Part shown: positions 32,236 through 39,639 of the stretch, piece after piece
Layout of the letters: each line of letters opens with the position of its first letter
Numbering within the stretch: position 1 is the first letter of the stretch
Origin: an uncultured Flavobacteriales bacterium
Lineage (GTDB): Bacteria; Bacteroidota; Bacteroidia; Flavobacteriales; UBA1820
Direction: 5' to 3'
DNA length: 64,000 nucleotides
Assembly: GCA_959608625.1 (NCBI GenBank)
Contig: CAUHQV010000006.1
Coordinates: forward strand, 8,775 to 72,774
Position numbers and translations under genes: made by a program
Notes under the pieces: generated by a model
What the model was told of the DNA's origin: nothing
The model's input: the letters and a program-made list of their open reading frames with translations, nothing else
The model's database searches: none

Positions 32236-32913
32236 TTACCGGTGCAGGCGGAACCGGATATACGTGATCGGGGTACCGGTCTCCAAGTATTTTTTCTCGT
32301 AGAAAGTCTGGATGGTCTTCAGCTCTTCCGGTGCGCAGTCGTCCCGGTAAAGATCGTGCTGGGCATAAAGCACTTCGTGCCCTTTCCCATGGAGTAAGCC
32401 TAACGTATACCCGTGCAGGAAAGCGGAATCGGTCTTTAAATGCAAAACGCCGTCCGCTTTAAGGATACGCGCATATTTTTCGAGGAAATCCTCGCCTGTC
32501 AGGCGGTGCTTGGTCCGGCGGTACTTGGTCTGCGGATCCGGGAACGTGATCCATATCTCATCCACTTCCCCGGGTGCAAAGCAACGGTCGATCAGTTCTA
32601 TTTGGGTGCGCAGGAAAGCGGCGTTGGGCATTCCGCCCTCCGTGGCCGTCTTCGCCCCCCGCCACAGGCGGGCACCTTTGATATCGATCCCGATAAAGTT
32701 CTTTTCCGGGTGTCGTTCGGCCAGGCCTATCGTATACTCCCCCTTGCCGCAACCCAGTTCGAGCACGATCGGATGGTCATTCTGGAAAAATTCTTTGTTC
32801 CACTGGCCCCGCAAGGCAAAACGTCCCTCCCACACTTCCTCCCGGGAAGGCTGGAAAAGGCGGGAAAAAGTGGCGTTCTCCTGGAAACGCTTTAATTTGT
32901 GCTTACTTCCCAT
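32236..32913 (-). CDS. trmB: tRNA (guanine-N7-)-methyltransferase
   Basis: TrmB makes m7G46 in the variable loop of tRNAs with S-adenosylmethionine. The 225-residue protein has the SAM motif VLELGCGKGEYTIGLA, NFIGIDIKGARLW, the substrate-binding ITFPDPQTKYRRTKHRLTG (the P-D-P-x-x-K signature), and a C-terminal GTPITYIRFRL. Standard length. It is 24 bp upstream of nothing on its own strand until the MacB-like permease, which lies before it in the transcription direction, so the two may be co-transcribed. Confidence 0.94.
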   Translation of the reverse strand: MGSKHKLKRFQENATFSRLFQPSREEVWEGRFALRGQWNKEFFQNDHPIVLELGCGKGEYTIGLAERHPEKNFIGIDIKGARLWRGAKTATEGGMPNAAFLRTQIELIDRCFAPGEVDEIWITFPDPQTKYRRTKHRLTGEDFLEKYARILKADGVLHLKTDSAFLHGYTLGLLHGKGHEVLYAQHDLYRDDCAPEELKTIQTFYEKKYLETGTPITYIRFRLHR

Positions 32914-32937
32914 CGAAAAGAAAAATTGTACTGTGCA

Positions 32938-34197
32938 TTATTGGCCGGAACGGATCGCATCCACCGGATCCATCCGGGCGCCCATATAGGCAGGCATGAT
33001 ACCGGCCAGAAGGCCGATCACCGCAGAAATGATAATCCCTATGTTGATATTGGTCAGCGACAGGTAGAAGGTCATGCCCGACAGGCTTTCCGCCGCGGCC
33101 ATCGCCCCCCAAACCATCAGAATACCGAAAAGTCCGCCGATCAGCGAAAGGAATATCGCCTCGAAAACGAACTGAAGGAGGATAAAACTATTCTTGGCCC
33201 CGAGCGCTTTCTGGATACCGATCTGGTTGGTACGCTCGCGCACACTGACGAACATGATATTCGCGATCCCGAAACCGCCCACCAGCATGGAAAAACCGCC
33301 GATGATAAAACCGGCCAGGTTCAGCATGGAATAAAGCGGGGCAAACGTATTGGCAATGACGGATGGCACGTTGAGTTCGAAATTGTCTTTGGCGTCCGGC
33401 GCCAGACGGCGGATGGAACGCACATGCCCTCGCAATTCGCTCAGGAACTCATCCATATTGGCCTTCTGGGCATCCGAAGGGTTGACGATCACATTCCCGC
33501 CCGAGCGGTCGGTGATCATGTTGTATTTCCGGTAGAAATTGATCGGGACGAATACCCGATTGTCCTTAGACATGCCGAAAGTCTGTTCCCCTTCTTTTTC
33601 CAATGTGCCGATGATACGGAGCTTTTGTCCCCGGTACATGACGACCTTGCCGACGGCTTCTTCGTCCGAGCCGAAACTATTGGTATAGATATCGTAACCT
33701 ACCACCGCCACGGGAGTGCCCGCCGCGCTTTCTATCGGGGAGAAAAAACGGCCCTGCGTGACCTTCATCTGTTCGATGTTCTCGTATTCCTGCGAGACGG
33801 CCAGCAGCTGGAAATCGTTGATGTTTTCGTTGTTGATCTTTATCTGCCCGTATCCCTGGAGGTAAAAAGCGATCCGGTCGGCGATCTCGGGCATCTGCCG
33901 GCGCAGGGAGGCCGCTTCGGCGGGCGTAGGATAGGGACGCTTGCGGATATCCCACCACTGGGCATCCATCACCATGCCCCAAGGCCATTTGTCGATATAC
34001 ACCACTTCGGCACCCATCGAAGCCAAGTCGTCGTCCACGTTCTTTTTGAGCGAATCGACGGCGGCCAACACGGTAATGATGCAGAAGATACCGATGCTGA
34101 TCCCCAACAGCGACAAAAGGGTGCGGAGTTTGTTCTTCACCAGGGCGTCCCAGGCAAATTTCACGCTTTCGGTAAACAGGATAATGGACTTGCGCAT
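32938..34197 (-). CDS. MacB-like ABC transporter permease
   Basis: A 419-residue inner-membrane protein of the MacB/FtsX class: a first membrane helix (KNKLRTLLSLLGISIGIFCI), a MacB_PCD extracytoplasmic domain of about 230 residues, and three C-terminal helices with the FtsX-type FGIANIMFVSVRERTNQIGI. MacB-like systems move lipoproteins, toxins or peptides using energy from a separate ATPase. No ATPase or membrane-fusion gene is adjacent, so its partner must be elsewhere. I use the ATG at 34195-34197 (MRKSIILFTESVKFAWDAL); a GTG start 18 bases upstream is possible. Confidence 0.88.
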   Translation of the reverse strand: MRKSIILFTESVKFAWDALVKNKLRTLLSLLGISIGIFCIITVLAAVDSLKKNVDDDLASMGAEVVYIDKWPWGMVMDAQWWDIRKRPYPTPAEAASLRRQMPEIADRIAFYLQGYGQIKINNENINDFQLLAVSQEYENIEQMKVTQGRFFSPIESAAGTPVAVVGYDIYTNSFGSDEEAVGKVVMYRGQKLRIIGTLEKEGEQTFGMSKDNRVFVPINFYRKYNMITDRSGGNVIVNPSDAQKANMDEFLSELRGHVRSIRRLAPDAKDNFELNVPSVIANTFAPLYSMLNLAGFIIGGFSMLVGGFGIANIMFVSVRERTNQIGIQKALGAKNSFILLQFVFEAIFLSLIGGLFGILMVWGAMAAAESLSGMTFYLSLTNINIGIIISAVIGLLAGIMPAYMGARMDPVDAIRSGQ

Positions 34198-34229
34198 ATT
34201 TTTCTCGGTGATCACGAACCGGACGGAGG

Positions 34230-34237
34230 CAAAGATA
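34230..34237 (-). promoter_or_regulatory. Candidate promoter for the MacB-like permease
   Basis: On the minus strand these bases read TATCTTTG (TAnnTTTG), about 32 bp before the ATG at 34197. Confidence 0.5.
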
Positions 34238-34329
34238 CGAATTTACCGCCCGTAAACCGGCTCCGGAACGATGCCGGTGGGTCAAATGTATCGCAATTTA
34301 ACGAAATATCCTTGTTTTTCATTCTCTTT

Positions 34330-34360
34330 TTTGACTTCCGGGTATTATTTCATACTTTTG
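34330..34360 (+). promoter_or_regulatory. Promoter of the DPP5-like peptidase operon
   Basis: TTTG at 34330-34333, a 19-bp spacer, and TACTTTTG at 34353-34360 match the Bacteroidota promoter consensus; the ATG is 36 bp beyond. Confidence 0.7.
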
Positions 34361-34395
34361 GATACATCAGAAATCAACCAAAACAACCGCACGAC

Positions 34396-36441
34396 ATGAT
34401 TATCAGGCGAGTTTTCATTTTCCTTCTATTTTTCACGATGACAACAGTTTCTCAGGCACAGACCGGGGTAATGACCCCGGAAACACTCTGGCAGCTCGGA
34501 CGGGTGAGCCTCGCCGGGGCGAGTGCGGACGGTTCCACCGTCCTGTACAACGTAACCACCTACGATACCCAGGCAGACAAGGGTACAACCCATATTTTCG
34601 CCTGCAATCTTTCGGGCGCTTCCCGCCAGCTCACCGACGGGCAAACGAGCGCCCAGGCCATCGGCATCACTCCCGGCGGCCGCATCGCTTATATGCAGGA
34701 AGGCCAACTCTGGACCATGGCGCCGACCGGAATGGATAAACAACAGGCCAGTAACATCGAAGGCGGTATCGCCAACGTCAAATTCTCGCCCAAAGGGGAT
34801 GCGGTGCTTTTCACCCGGGACGTGAAATTCCGCCAGACCCCGGCCGAACTCTATCCGGAGCTGCCCAAAGCCAACGTGCGCATCATCGACGACCTGATGT
34901 ACCGCCATTGGAACAACTGGGAGGATGACAGGGTTTCGCACGTGTTCTATGCACCGTTCAACGGCACGGCAGTATCCGGATCGGGAACGGATATCATGGA
35001 AGGAGAACCTTACGATGCTCCCCTGACGCCTTTCGGCGGGGCCGAGCAACTTGCCTGGAGCCCGGACGGGATGAAAATAGCCTACACCTGCAAGAAAAAG
35101 CAGGGGACCCAGGCCGCTATTTCGACCGATGCGGACATATATATCTATGACGTGGTTTCGAAAAAGACCGAAAACCTGACCGAAAGCAACAACGGATACG
35201 ACACCTGCCCGGCATGGAGCCCGGACGGACGTTTTATCGCCTGGCTCTCGATGGACGAGGATGGGTACGAAGCGGACAAGAACGACATCAAGCTCTACGA
35301 ATGGGCCACCGGAAAGACCTATAACCTGACCGAACGTTGGGACGAGACCATTGAAGAATTCGCCTGGGAGAAGACAGGCGCGGCCATCGTGTTCCGCACG
35401 GCGTTCAATGCTGTGGAACAACTGTTCGAATTCCGGATGCCCAAGAGCCTGAGCGAAATATCGCCCAACACCTGTATCGCCCAACTGACCAAAGGCAAAG
35501 CCTGCGTGGGCGCATTTTTGCTTACCGGTAAGAACATCATCGCCGAACGTTACGACTTCAACCGCCCCAACGAGATCGTGTCCTACGACCTGAAAAAGGG
35601 GACGTTCCGGTATCTGACCGACGTGAACGGAGCGATATTCAAGGACATCAAACCCTCCGAAATCAAAGAGCGCTGGGTGAACACCACCGACGGGAAGCAT
35701 ATGCTCGTCTGGGTAGTTCTCCCTCCCGATTTCGATGCGACCAAAAAATACCCGGCTCTGCTCTTCTGCGGAGGCGGCCCCCAGACGCCCCTCACCCCGT
35801 CGTACTCCTTCCGGTGGAATTACCAGCTGATGGCGGCGAAAGGCTATATCATAGTCATCCCCAACCGCCGGGGTCTTCCGGGATTCGGCGTGAAATGGAA
35901 CGAGGAGATCTCCGGACAATGGGGCGGGCAGGCCATTACCGACCTGCTGACGGCCATCGACGACGTAGCGCGGGAGCCTTACATAGATAAAGAGGGCTTG
36001 GGCGCGGTAGGCGCCTCGTACGGCGGCTATTCCGTCTATATGCTGGCCGGCAAGCACGAAGGCCGCTTCAAGACTTTCATCGCCCACTGCGGCACGTTCG
36101 ATATGAAGAGTTGGTACGGCACGACCGAAGAGGTATTCTTTGCCAACAAAGACCTCGGTGGCCCTTATTGGCAGGACCGGAGCAACCCTTCGTACAACGA
36201 GTTTTCCCCTTCATCCTACGTAGACAAATGGGATACCCCGATTTTGATCATGCAGGGCGAGCAAGACTTTCGCGTGCCGACCAACCAGTCGATGCAGGCT
36301 TTCCAGGCCGCACGGCTGCGGGGGATAGAGGCGCGTATGGTGCTTTTCCCCGACGAGTGCCACTGGATCCTCCGGCCGCAGGACAGTCTGGTATGGCAGG
36401 CGGAATTCTTCGGATGGCTGGATAAATACCTGAAGAAATAA
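34396..36441 (+). CDS. S9 prolyl oligopeptidase family, DPP5-like
   Basis: A 681-residue secreted or periplasmic serine dipeptidyl-peptidase. Residues 1-22 (MIIRRVFIFLLFFTMTTVSQ and on) are a signal peptide. An N-terminal beta-propeller of TolB/WD-like repeats (AWSPDGMKIAY, AWSPDGRFIAW) precedes an alpha/beta hydrolase. I place the triad at Ser541 (GASYGG), Asp624 (QGEQDFRVP) and His656 (ECHWI), nearly the spacing I recall for Porphyromonas DPP5. DPP5 releases N-terminal dipeptides with a hydrophobic second residue for amino-acid uptake. It leads an operon with 5-FCL (5 bp), a GDPD and an SDR. A longer open frame upstream runs antisense to the permease gene and is not used. Confidence 0.92.
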   Translation: MIIRRVFIFLLFFTMTTVSQAQTGVMTPETLWQLGRVSLAGASADGSTVLYNVTTYDTQADKGTTHIFACNLSGASRQLTDGQTSAQAIGITPGGRIAYMQEGQLWTMAPTGMDKQQASNIEGGIANVKFSPKGDAVLFTRDVKFRQTPAELYPELPKANVRIIDDLMYRHWNNWEDDRVSHVFYAPFNGTAVSGSGTDIMEGEPYDAPLTPFGGAEQLAWSPDGMKIAYTCKKKQGTQAAISTDADIYIYDVVSKKTENLTESNNGYDTCPAWSPDGRFIAWLSMDEDGYEADKNDIKLYEWATGKTYNLTERWDETIEEFAWEKTGAAIVFRTAFNAVEQLFEFRMPKSLSEISPNTCIAQLTKGKACVGAFLLTGKNIIAERYDFNRPNEIVSYDLKKGTFRYLTDVNGAIFKDIKPSEIKERWVNTTDGKHMLVWVVLPPDFDATKKYPALLFCGGGPQTPLTPSYSFRWNYQLMAAKGYIIVIPNRRGLPGFGVKWNEEISGQWGGQAITDLLTAIDDVAREPYIDKEGLGAVGASYGGYSVYMLAGKHEGRFKTFIAHCGTFDMKSWYGTTEEVFFANKDLGGPYWQDRSNPSYNEFSPSSYVDKWDTPILIMQGEQDFRVPTNQSMQAFQAARLRGIEARMVLFPDECHWILRPQDSLVWQAEFFGWLDKYLKK

Positions 36442-36446
36442 CGGCC

Positions 36447-37034
36447 ATGGCCTCCAAGAAAGAACTCCGGAAAGCCTATCGGGAATTGCGGGCCCATATA
36501 CCGCCCGCCAAAGCGGAGGCCCTTTCGCTGTCCGCCTGCCGGACGGCCGTTGATTCGCCGGAGTTTGCCGCCGCACAAAATATCCACGTGTTCCTGCCTA
36601 TCCGCCGGTTGCACGAGATAGACACCTACCCGTTGTTGGATGCCATCTTTTCCCGGGGGAAAACAGCCGTGGTATCCGTTTCCGATTTCGAGAAAGGGAC
36701 GATGTCCTGCTATGCCCTGGGGGATACGGGTCTTTTAGCCGAGAATGCCTTCGGCATTCCGGAACCGGCCGATACGACCGGTTTACAGCTCATAGCCCCG
36801 CAGGAGATCGACCTGATCCTTATCCCTTTGCTGGCTTACGACCGGGCAGGGCACCGGGTAGGGTACGGCAGGGGATTTTACGACCGTTTCCTGCGGCAAT
36901 GCCGCCCGGATGCCGTAAAAGCAGGCCTGTCCTTTTTCCCGCCGGAAGAACAGCCGATATCCGACACGACCCCGGAAGACATTCCGCTGGGCTGCTGTTT
37001 CACCCCGGAAGGTAGAGTAGAGTTCAAAAAATAA
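36447..37034 (+). CDS. 5-formyltetrahydrofolate cyclo-ligase
   Basis: This enzyme uses ATP to convert 5-formyl-THF to 5,10-methenyl-THF. The 195-residue protein has the family N-terminus KKELRKAYRELRA, a central HVFLPIRRLHEIDTYPLLD, and the phosphate-binding GHRVGYGRGFYDRFL. Full length. It starts 5 bp after the peptidase stop and is likely co-transcribed; the metabolic link is not obvious. Confidence 0.94.
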   Translation: MASKKELRKAYRELRAHIPPAKAEALSLSACRTAVDSPEFAAAQNIHVFLPIRRLHEIDTYPLLDAIFSRGKTAVVSVSDFEKGTMSCYALGDTGLLAENAFGIPEPADTTGLQLIAPQEIDLILIPLLAYDRAGHRVGYGRGFYDRFLRQCRPDAVKAGLSFFPPEEQPISDTTPEDIPLGCCFTPEGRVEFKK

Positions 37035-37085
37035 TCGAATCAGGCTTCCGGCCGATCTTTTCTCTGATATGCAAACAAAAACTTC

Positions 37086-37883
37086 ATGATAATGAAAACT
37101 ACAAGATTTTTTGCCCTGGCGGTCTTCGCACTCATTTCGGTAACGGTCTACTCCCAGGCCAAAGTAGTAGCCCATCGGGGTTACTGGCGGGCGGACGGCG
37201 CCGCCCAAAACAGCATCGCCTCCCTCCAGAAAGCAGACCAGATCAAATGTTTCGGCTCGGAATGCGACGTGCTGCAGACCCAGGACGGCGTACTGGTAGT
37301 GAACCACGACCCGCACGTAGGGCCGGACAAGATCCTGATCGAAAATGCGAAATACAAGGATATTAAAAATATCAAACTGTCGAACGGCGAAAAAGTGCCC
37401 ACCCTCAAGGAATACCTGAAGGCCCTGAAAAAGTGTGAAAATTCCCTGCTCGTGCTGGAAATAAAGGAACATTCCACGGACGAAAAAATGGTCCGGGCCA
37501 CCCGCGACATCGTGACGATGGTCGACAAGATGGGAATGGCCGACAAAGTATATTACATTTCTTTCATGCCGACCATTTGCGATGAGATCGTAAAGATCGC
37601 CCCGGAGGCCGAGATCGCTTATCTGAGCAACAAAATGACTCCGGAACAGGTAAAACAGCGGGGCTATACCGGGGTGGATTTCCATTATTCGCAGTTCCAG
37701 AAAAATCCGGGCTGGGTGCGGGATTGTCACGACTTGGGGCTGAACGTCAACGTGTGGACAGTGAACACCGAAGAGCTGATGAACCGGATGCTCGATCTAG
37801 GCGTGGACTTTATCACTACCGACTATCCCGAGCTGCTCCAAAAAATATTATTAGAGAGGCAGCGGGCCGGTATTTTCTTCTGA
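37086..37883 (+). CDS. Exported glycerophosphodiester phosphodiesterase
   Basis: A 265-residue TIM-barrel GDPD that hydrolyses glycerophosphodiesters to glycerol-3-phosphate and an alcohol. Residues 1-22 form a signal peptide, so it acts outside the cytoplasm. Catalytic His in VVAHRGYW, the metal-binding pair in SECDVLQTQDG, and the second His in NHDPHVG are all present. The common PENT motif after HRG is replaced by AQNS, which I believe is usual in this phylum. The ATG at 37086 or the one two codons in may be used. It lies between 5-FCL and an SDR gene in the same direction. Confidence 0.9.
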   Translation: MIMKTTRFFALAVFALISVTVYSQAKVVAHRGYWRADGAAQNSIASLQKADQIKCFGSECDVLQTQDGVLVVNHDPHVGPDKILIENAKYKDIKNIKLSNGEKVPTLKEYLKALKKCENSLLVLEIKEHSTDEKMVRATRDIVTMVDKMGMADKVYYISFMPTICDEIVKIAPEAEIAYLSNKMTPEQVKQRGYTGVDFHYSQFQKNPGWVRDCHDLGLNVNVWTVNTEELMNRMLDLGVDFITTDYPELLQKILLERQRAGIFF

Positions 37884-37916
37884 CCCGGCATACAACCCCC
37901 AAAAGAACATAACCCT

Positions 37917-38570
37917 ATGAAAAACCAAAAATTAGCTATCATCGGCGCCACCGGATTCGTGGGCGGAGCCATTCTGGAAGAGGCCGTCGGGCGGGGATAT
38001 CCCGTGGTGGCTATCGCCCGCAATACGGCCAAGATCGCCGCCGAAAGCCCTGCCCTCGAGAAAAAAGAACTGGACGTAACCGACGAGGCCGCTTTGACCG
38101 AAGCCCTGAAAGGGGTCGACACGGTCATTTCGGCCTACAACCCGGGCTGGAAAAACCCGAATATCTACCGCGATACAATGACCAACTACCCGAAGATCAT
38201 TTCCGCCGTGAAAAAGGCCGGGATAAAGAGGCTGCAAATCGTCGGCGGGGCCGGAAGCCTGTTATTACCCGACGGGAAACGGGTAATGGACGGAAATCTG
38301 CCCGAAGAGATACGGGGCGGGGTCGAAAGCCTGGCGGAGATATTTTACCGATACCTGCAGCCCGAAAAAGAACTCGACTGGGTATTCTTTTCCCCCGCCG
38401 GAAGTTTTACGTCCGGCCCCCGCACGGGAGAATACCGGCTGGGAACAGACTACCTGATCGTCGGCAAAGAGGGAAAAAGCAGCATCTCCGTAAAAGATTA
38501 CGTCAAAGCGATGGTGGACGAAGCCGAAAACCCGCAGCACCACCGGGAACGTTTTACGATCGGGTATTAA
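37917..38570 (+). CDS. NAD(P)H-binding atypical SDR protein
   Basis: A 217-residue Rossmann-fold protein with the N-terminal IIGATGFVGGAILEEA (GxxGxxG) followed by VVAIARNTAKI. It matches the NmrA-like/YwnB-type atypical SDRs, in which no classical YxxxK catalytic pair is clearly visible; the ligand is NAD(P)H and the reaction is unknown. It lies 33 bp after the GDPD gene. The final TTAA at 38567-38570 is shared with the stop codon of the convergent YbaK-type gene. Confidence 0.85.
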   Translation: MKNQKLAIIGATGFVGGAILEEAVGRGYPVVAIARNTAKIAAESPALEKKELDVTDEAALTEALKGVDTVISAYNPGWKNPNIYRDTMTNYPKIISAVKKAGIKRLQIVGGAGSLLLPDGKRVMDGNLPEEIRGGVESLAEIFYRYLQPEKELDWVFFSPAGSFTSGPRTGEYRLGTDYLIVGKEGKSSISVKDYVKAMVDEAENPQHHRERFTIGY

Positions 38571-39046
38571 TCCGCCGTAAGGTCACATACCGTAGCGCCT
38601 GTATACGACAGCAGATCGGCAGGCGCTATTTTTATCTGGAGCCCGCGTATCCCGGCACTGATATAGATCCGGGAAAATCCTTTACAAGTATCGTGAACAA
38701 AGGTGGGAAAGGGTTTTTTCATGCCGATAGGCGAGCATCCGCCCCGGATATAACCGGTAGCGGGCAAAAGTTCTTTCATCGGGATCAGGTCGGCCTTTTT
38801 GTCCTCGGCGGCCCGGGCCGCTTTTTTCAGGTCCACTTCCGAATCACCGGGTACTACGCACACGAAAATCCCGGTGCGCTCGCCCCGCAAAACCAACGTT
38901 TTAAACACCTGGCGGACGTCCTCCCTCAGTTCCGAAGCCAAATGCGCGGCCGAAAGGTCGTCTTCGTCCACCCGGTACGGAATGAGTTCGTACCCGATCC
39001 CGGCCTTATCCAATAACCGGGCTGCATTCGTCTTGTTTACTTTCAT
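38567..39046 (-). CDS. YbaK/EbsC-type aminoacyl-tRNA deacylase
   Basis: A 159-residue protein of the YbaK group, which clears Cys from tRNA-Pro and related mischarged tRNAs. It starts MKVNKTNAARLLDKAGI, has YRVDEDDLSAAHLASEL, the VFKTLVLRG strand, the conserved Lys of DLKKAARAAEDKKADL, and GGCSPIGMKKPFP with the characteristic G-x-x-S-P. I use the ATG at 39044-39046; a longer reading starts upstream inside the promoter. The promoter -7 box ends only 4 bp before this ATG, suggesting a leaderless transcript. Confidence 0.9.
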   Translation of the reverse strand: MKVNKTNAARLLDKAGIGYELIPYRVDEDDLSAAHLASELREDVRQVFKTLVLRGERTGIFVCVVPGDSEVDLKKAARAAEDKKADLIPMKELLPATGYIRGGCSPIGMKKPFPTFVHDTCKGFSRIYISAGIRGLQIKIAPADLLSYTGATVCDLTAD

Positions 39047-39050
39047 GAAA

Positions 39051-39082
39051 CAAAGATAACTACGAACCCTTATTCCCGCAAA
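39051..39082 (-). promoter_or_regulatory. YbaK-type gene promoter abutting the start codon
   Basis: On the minus strand TTTG at 39079-39082, a 20-bp spacer and TATCTTTG at 39051-39058 match the consensus exactly. The expected transcription start is at the ATG (39046). Confidence 0.6.
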
Positions 39083-39198
39083 ATAAGCCTGCAAATCTTT
39101 GCAATTCCGGGCGCCTTCCCCTACCTTGTACTCATTAGAACTTTCCGGTAAAGCTACCCAGGGCCCGCAAAAAAGGGAACCATAAACAAAAATAAATC

Positions 39199-39579
39199 AT
39201 GCTGAAAAAATGGATGTTAGCCGTCGTATGCGGCTTACTGTCGATCACCGCCAGCGCAAAGGGCGGTTTTTCCTTGTGGCAACTGGCCGCGCAATCGGAC
39301 AAGATCGGGAATTCCTACGTCATGCAGACCGACAAAGGCAAAGTGATCGTGATGGACGGCGGCTACCGGGAGGAGGCCCCTTACCTGCGGGGATTTATCG
39401 CGGCCCTGGGCGGAAAAGTAGACCTGTGGATCGTCACCCATCCGCACCCCGACCATATCGGAGCTTTGATAGACATTCTGGAGCATTCGGGCGGCATCCG
39501 CGTGGAGTCTATCCTGCAATCCCGTTTCCCCGAAGAGCAATACGTGAGCTGCCTGTTGGGAACCTCCAAAATATTTTGA
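39199..39579 (+). pseudogene. Truncated metallo-beta-lactamase-fold hydrolase
   Basis: A 126-residue remnant: a signal peptide (MLKKWMLAVVCGLLSITASA), then the first half of an MBL domain with VIVMDGGYREEA and the metal motif THPHPDHIG. The second half with the other metal ligands is missing; the protein ends LLGTSKIF at a stop 3 bp before a strong terminator. Full-length MBL hydrolases need 200 or more residues, so this is probably non-functional, or a short binding protein. No frameshifted remainder was found in the following bases, so the loss looks like a deletion and not a point mutation. Confidence 0.7.
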
Positions 39580-39582
39580 CAC

Positions 39583-39614
39583 AAAAAATCCCGGCCGAAT
39601 GGCCGGGATTTTTT
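39583..39614. terminator. Terminator after truncated MBL gene / hybrid kinase
   Basis: A 14-bp perfect stem (AAAAAATCCCGGCC at 39583-39596 with its complement at 39601-39614, loop GAAT) with A and T runs, between the truncated MBL gene and the convergent hybrid kinase that ends at 39640. Confidence 0.9.
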
Positions 39615-39639
39615 ACATGGACTTTTTCTCTCTGAAAAT

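Noticed and set aside
32899..34395. Upstream extension of the S9 peptidase frame to 1180 residues
   Set aside because: The extra 499 codons run antisense to the MacB-like permease and precede a proper promoter, signal peptide and ATG at 34396.
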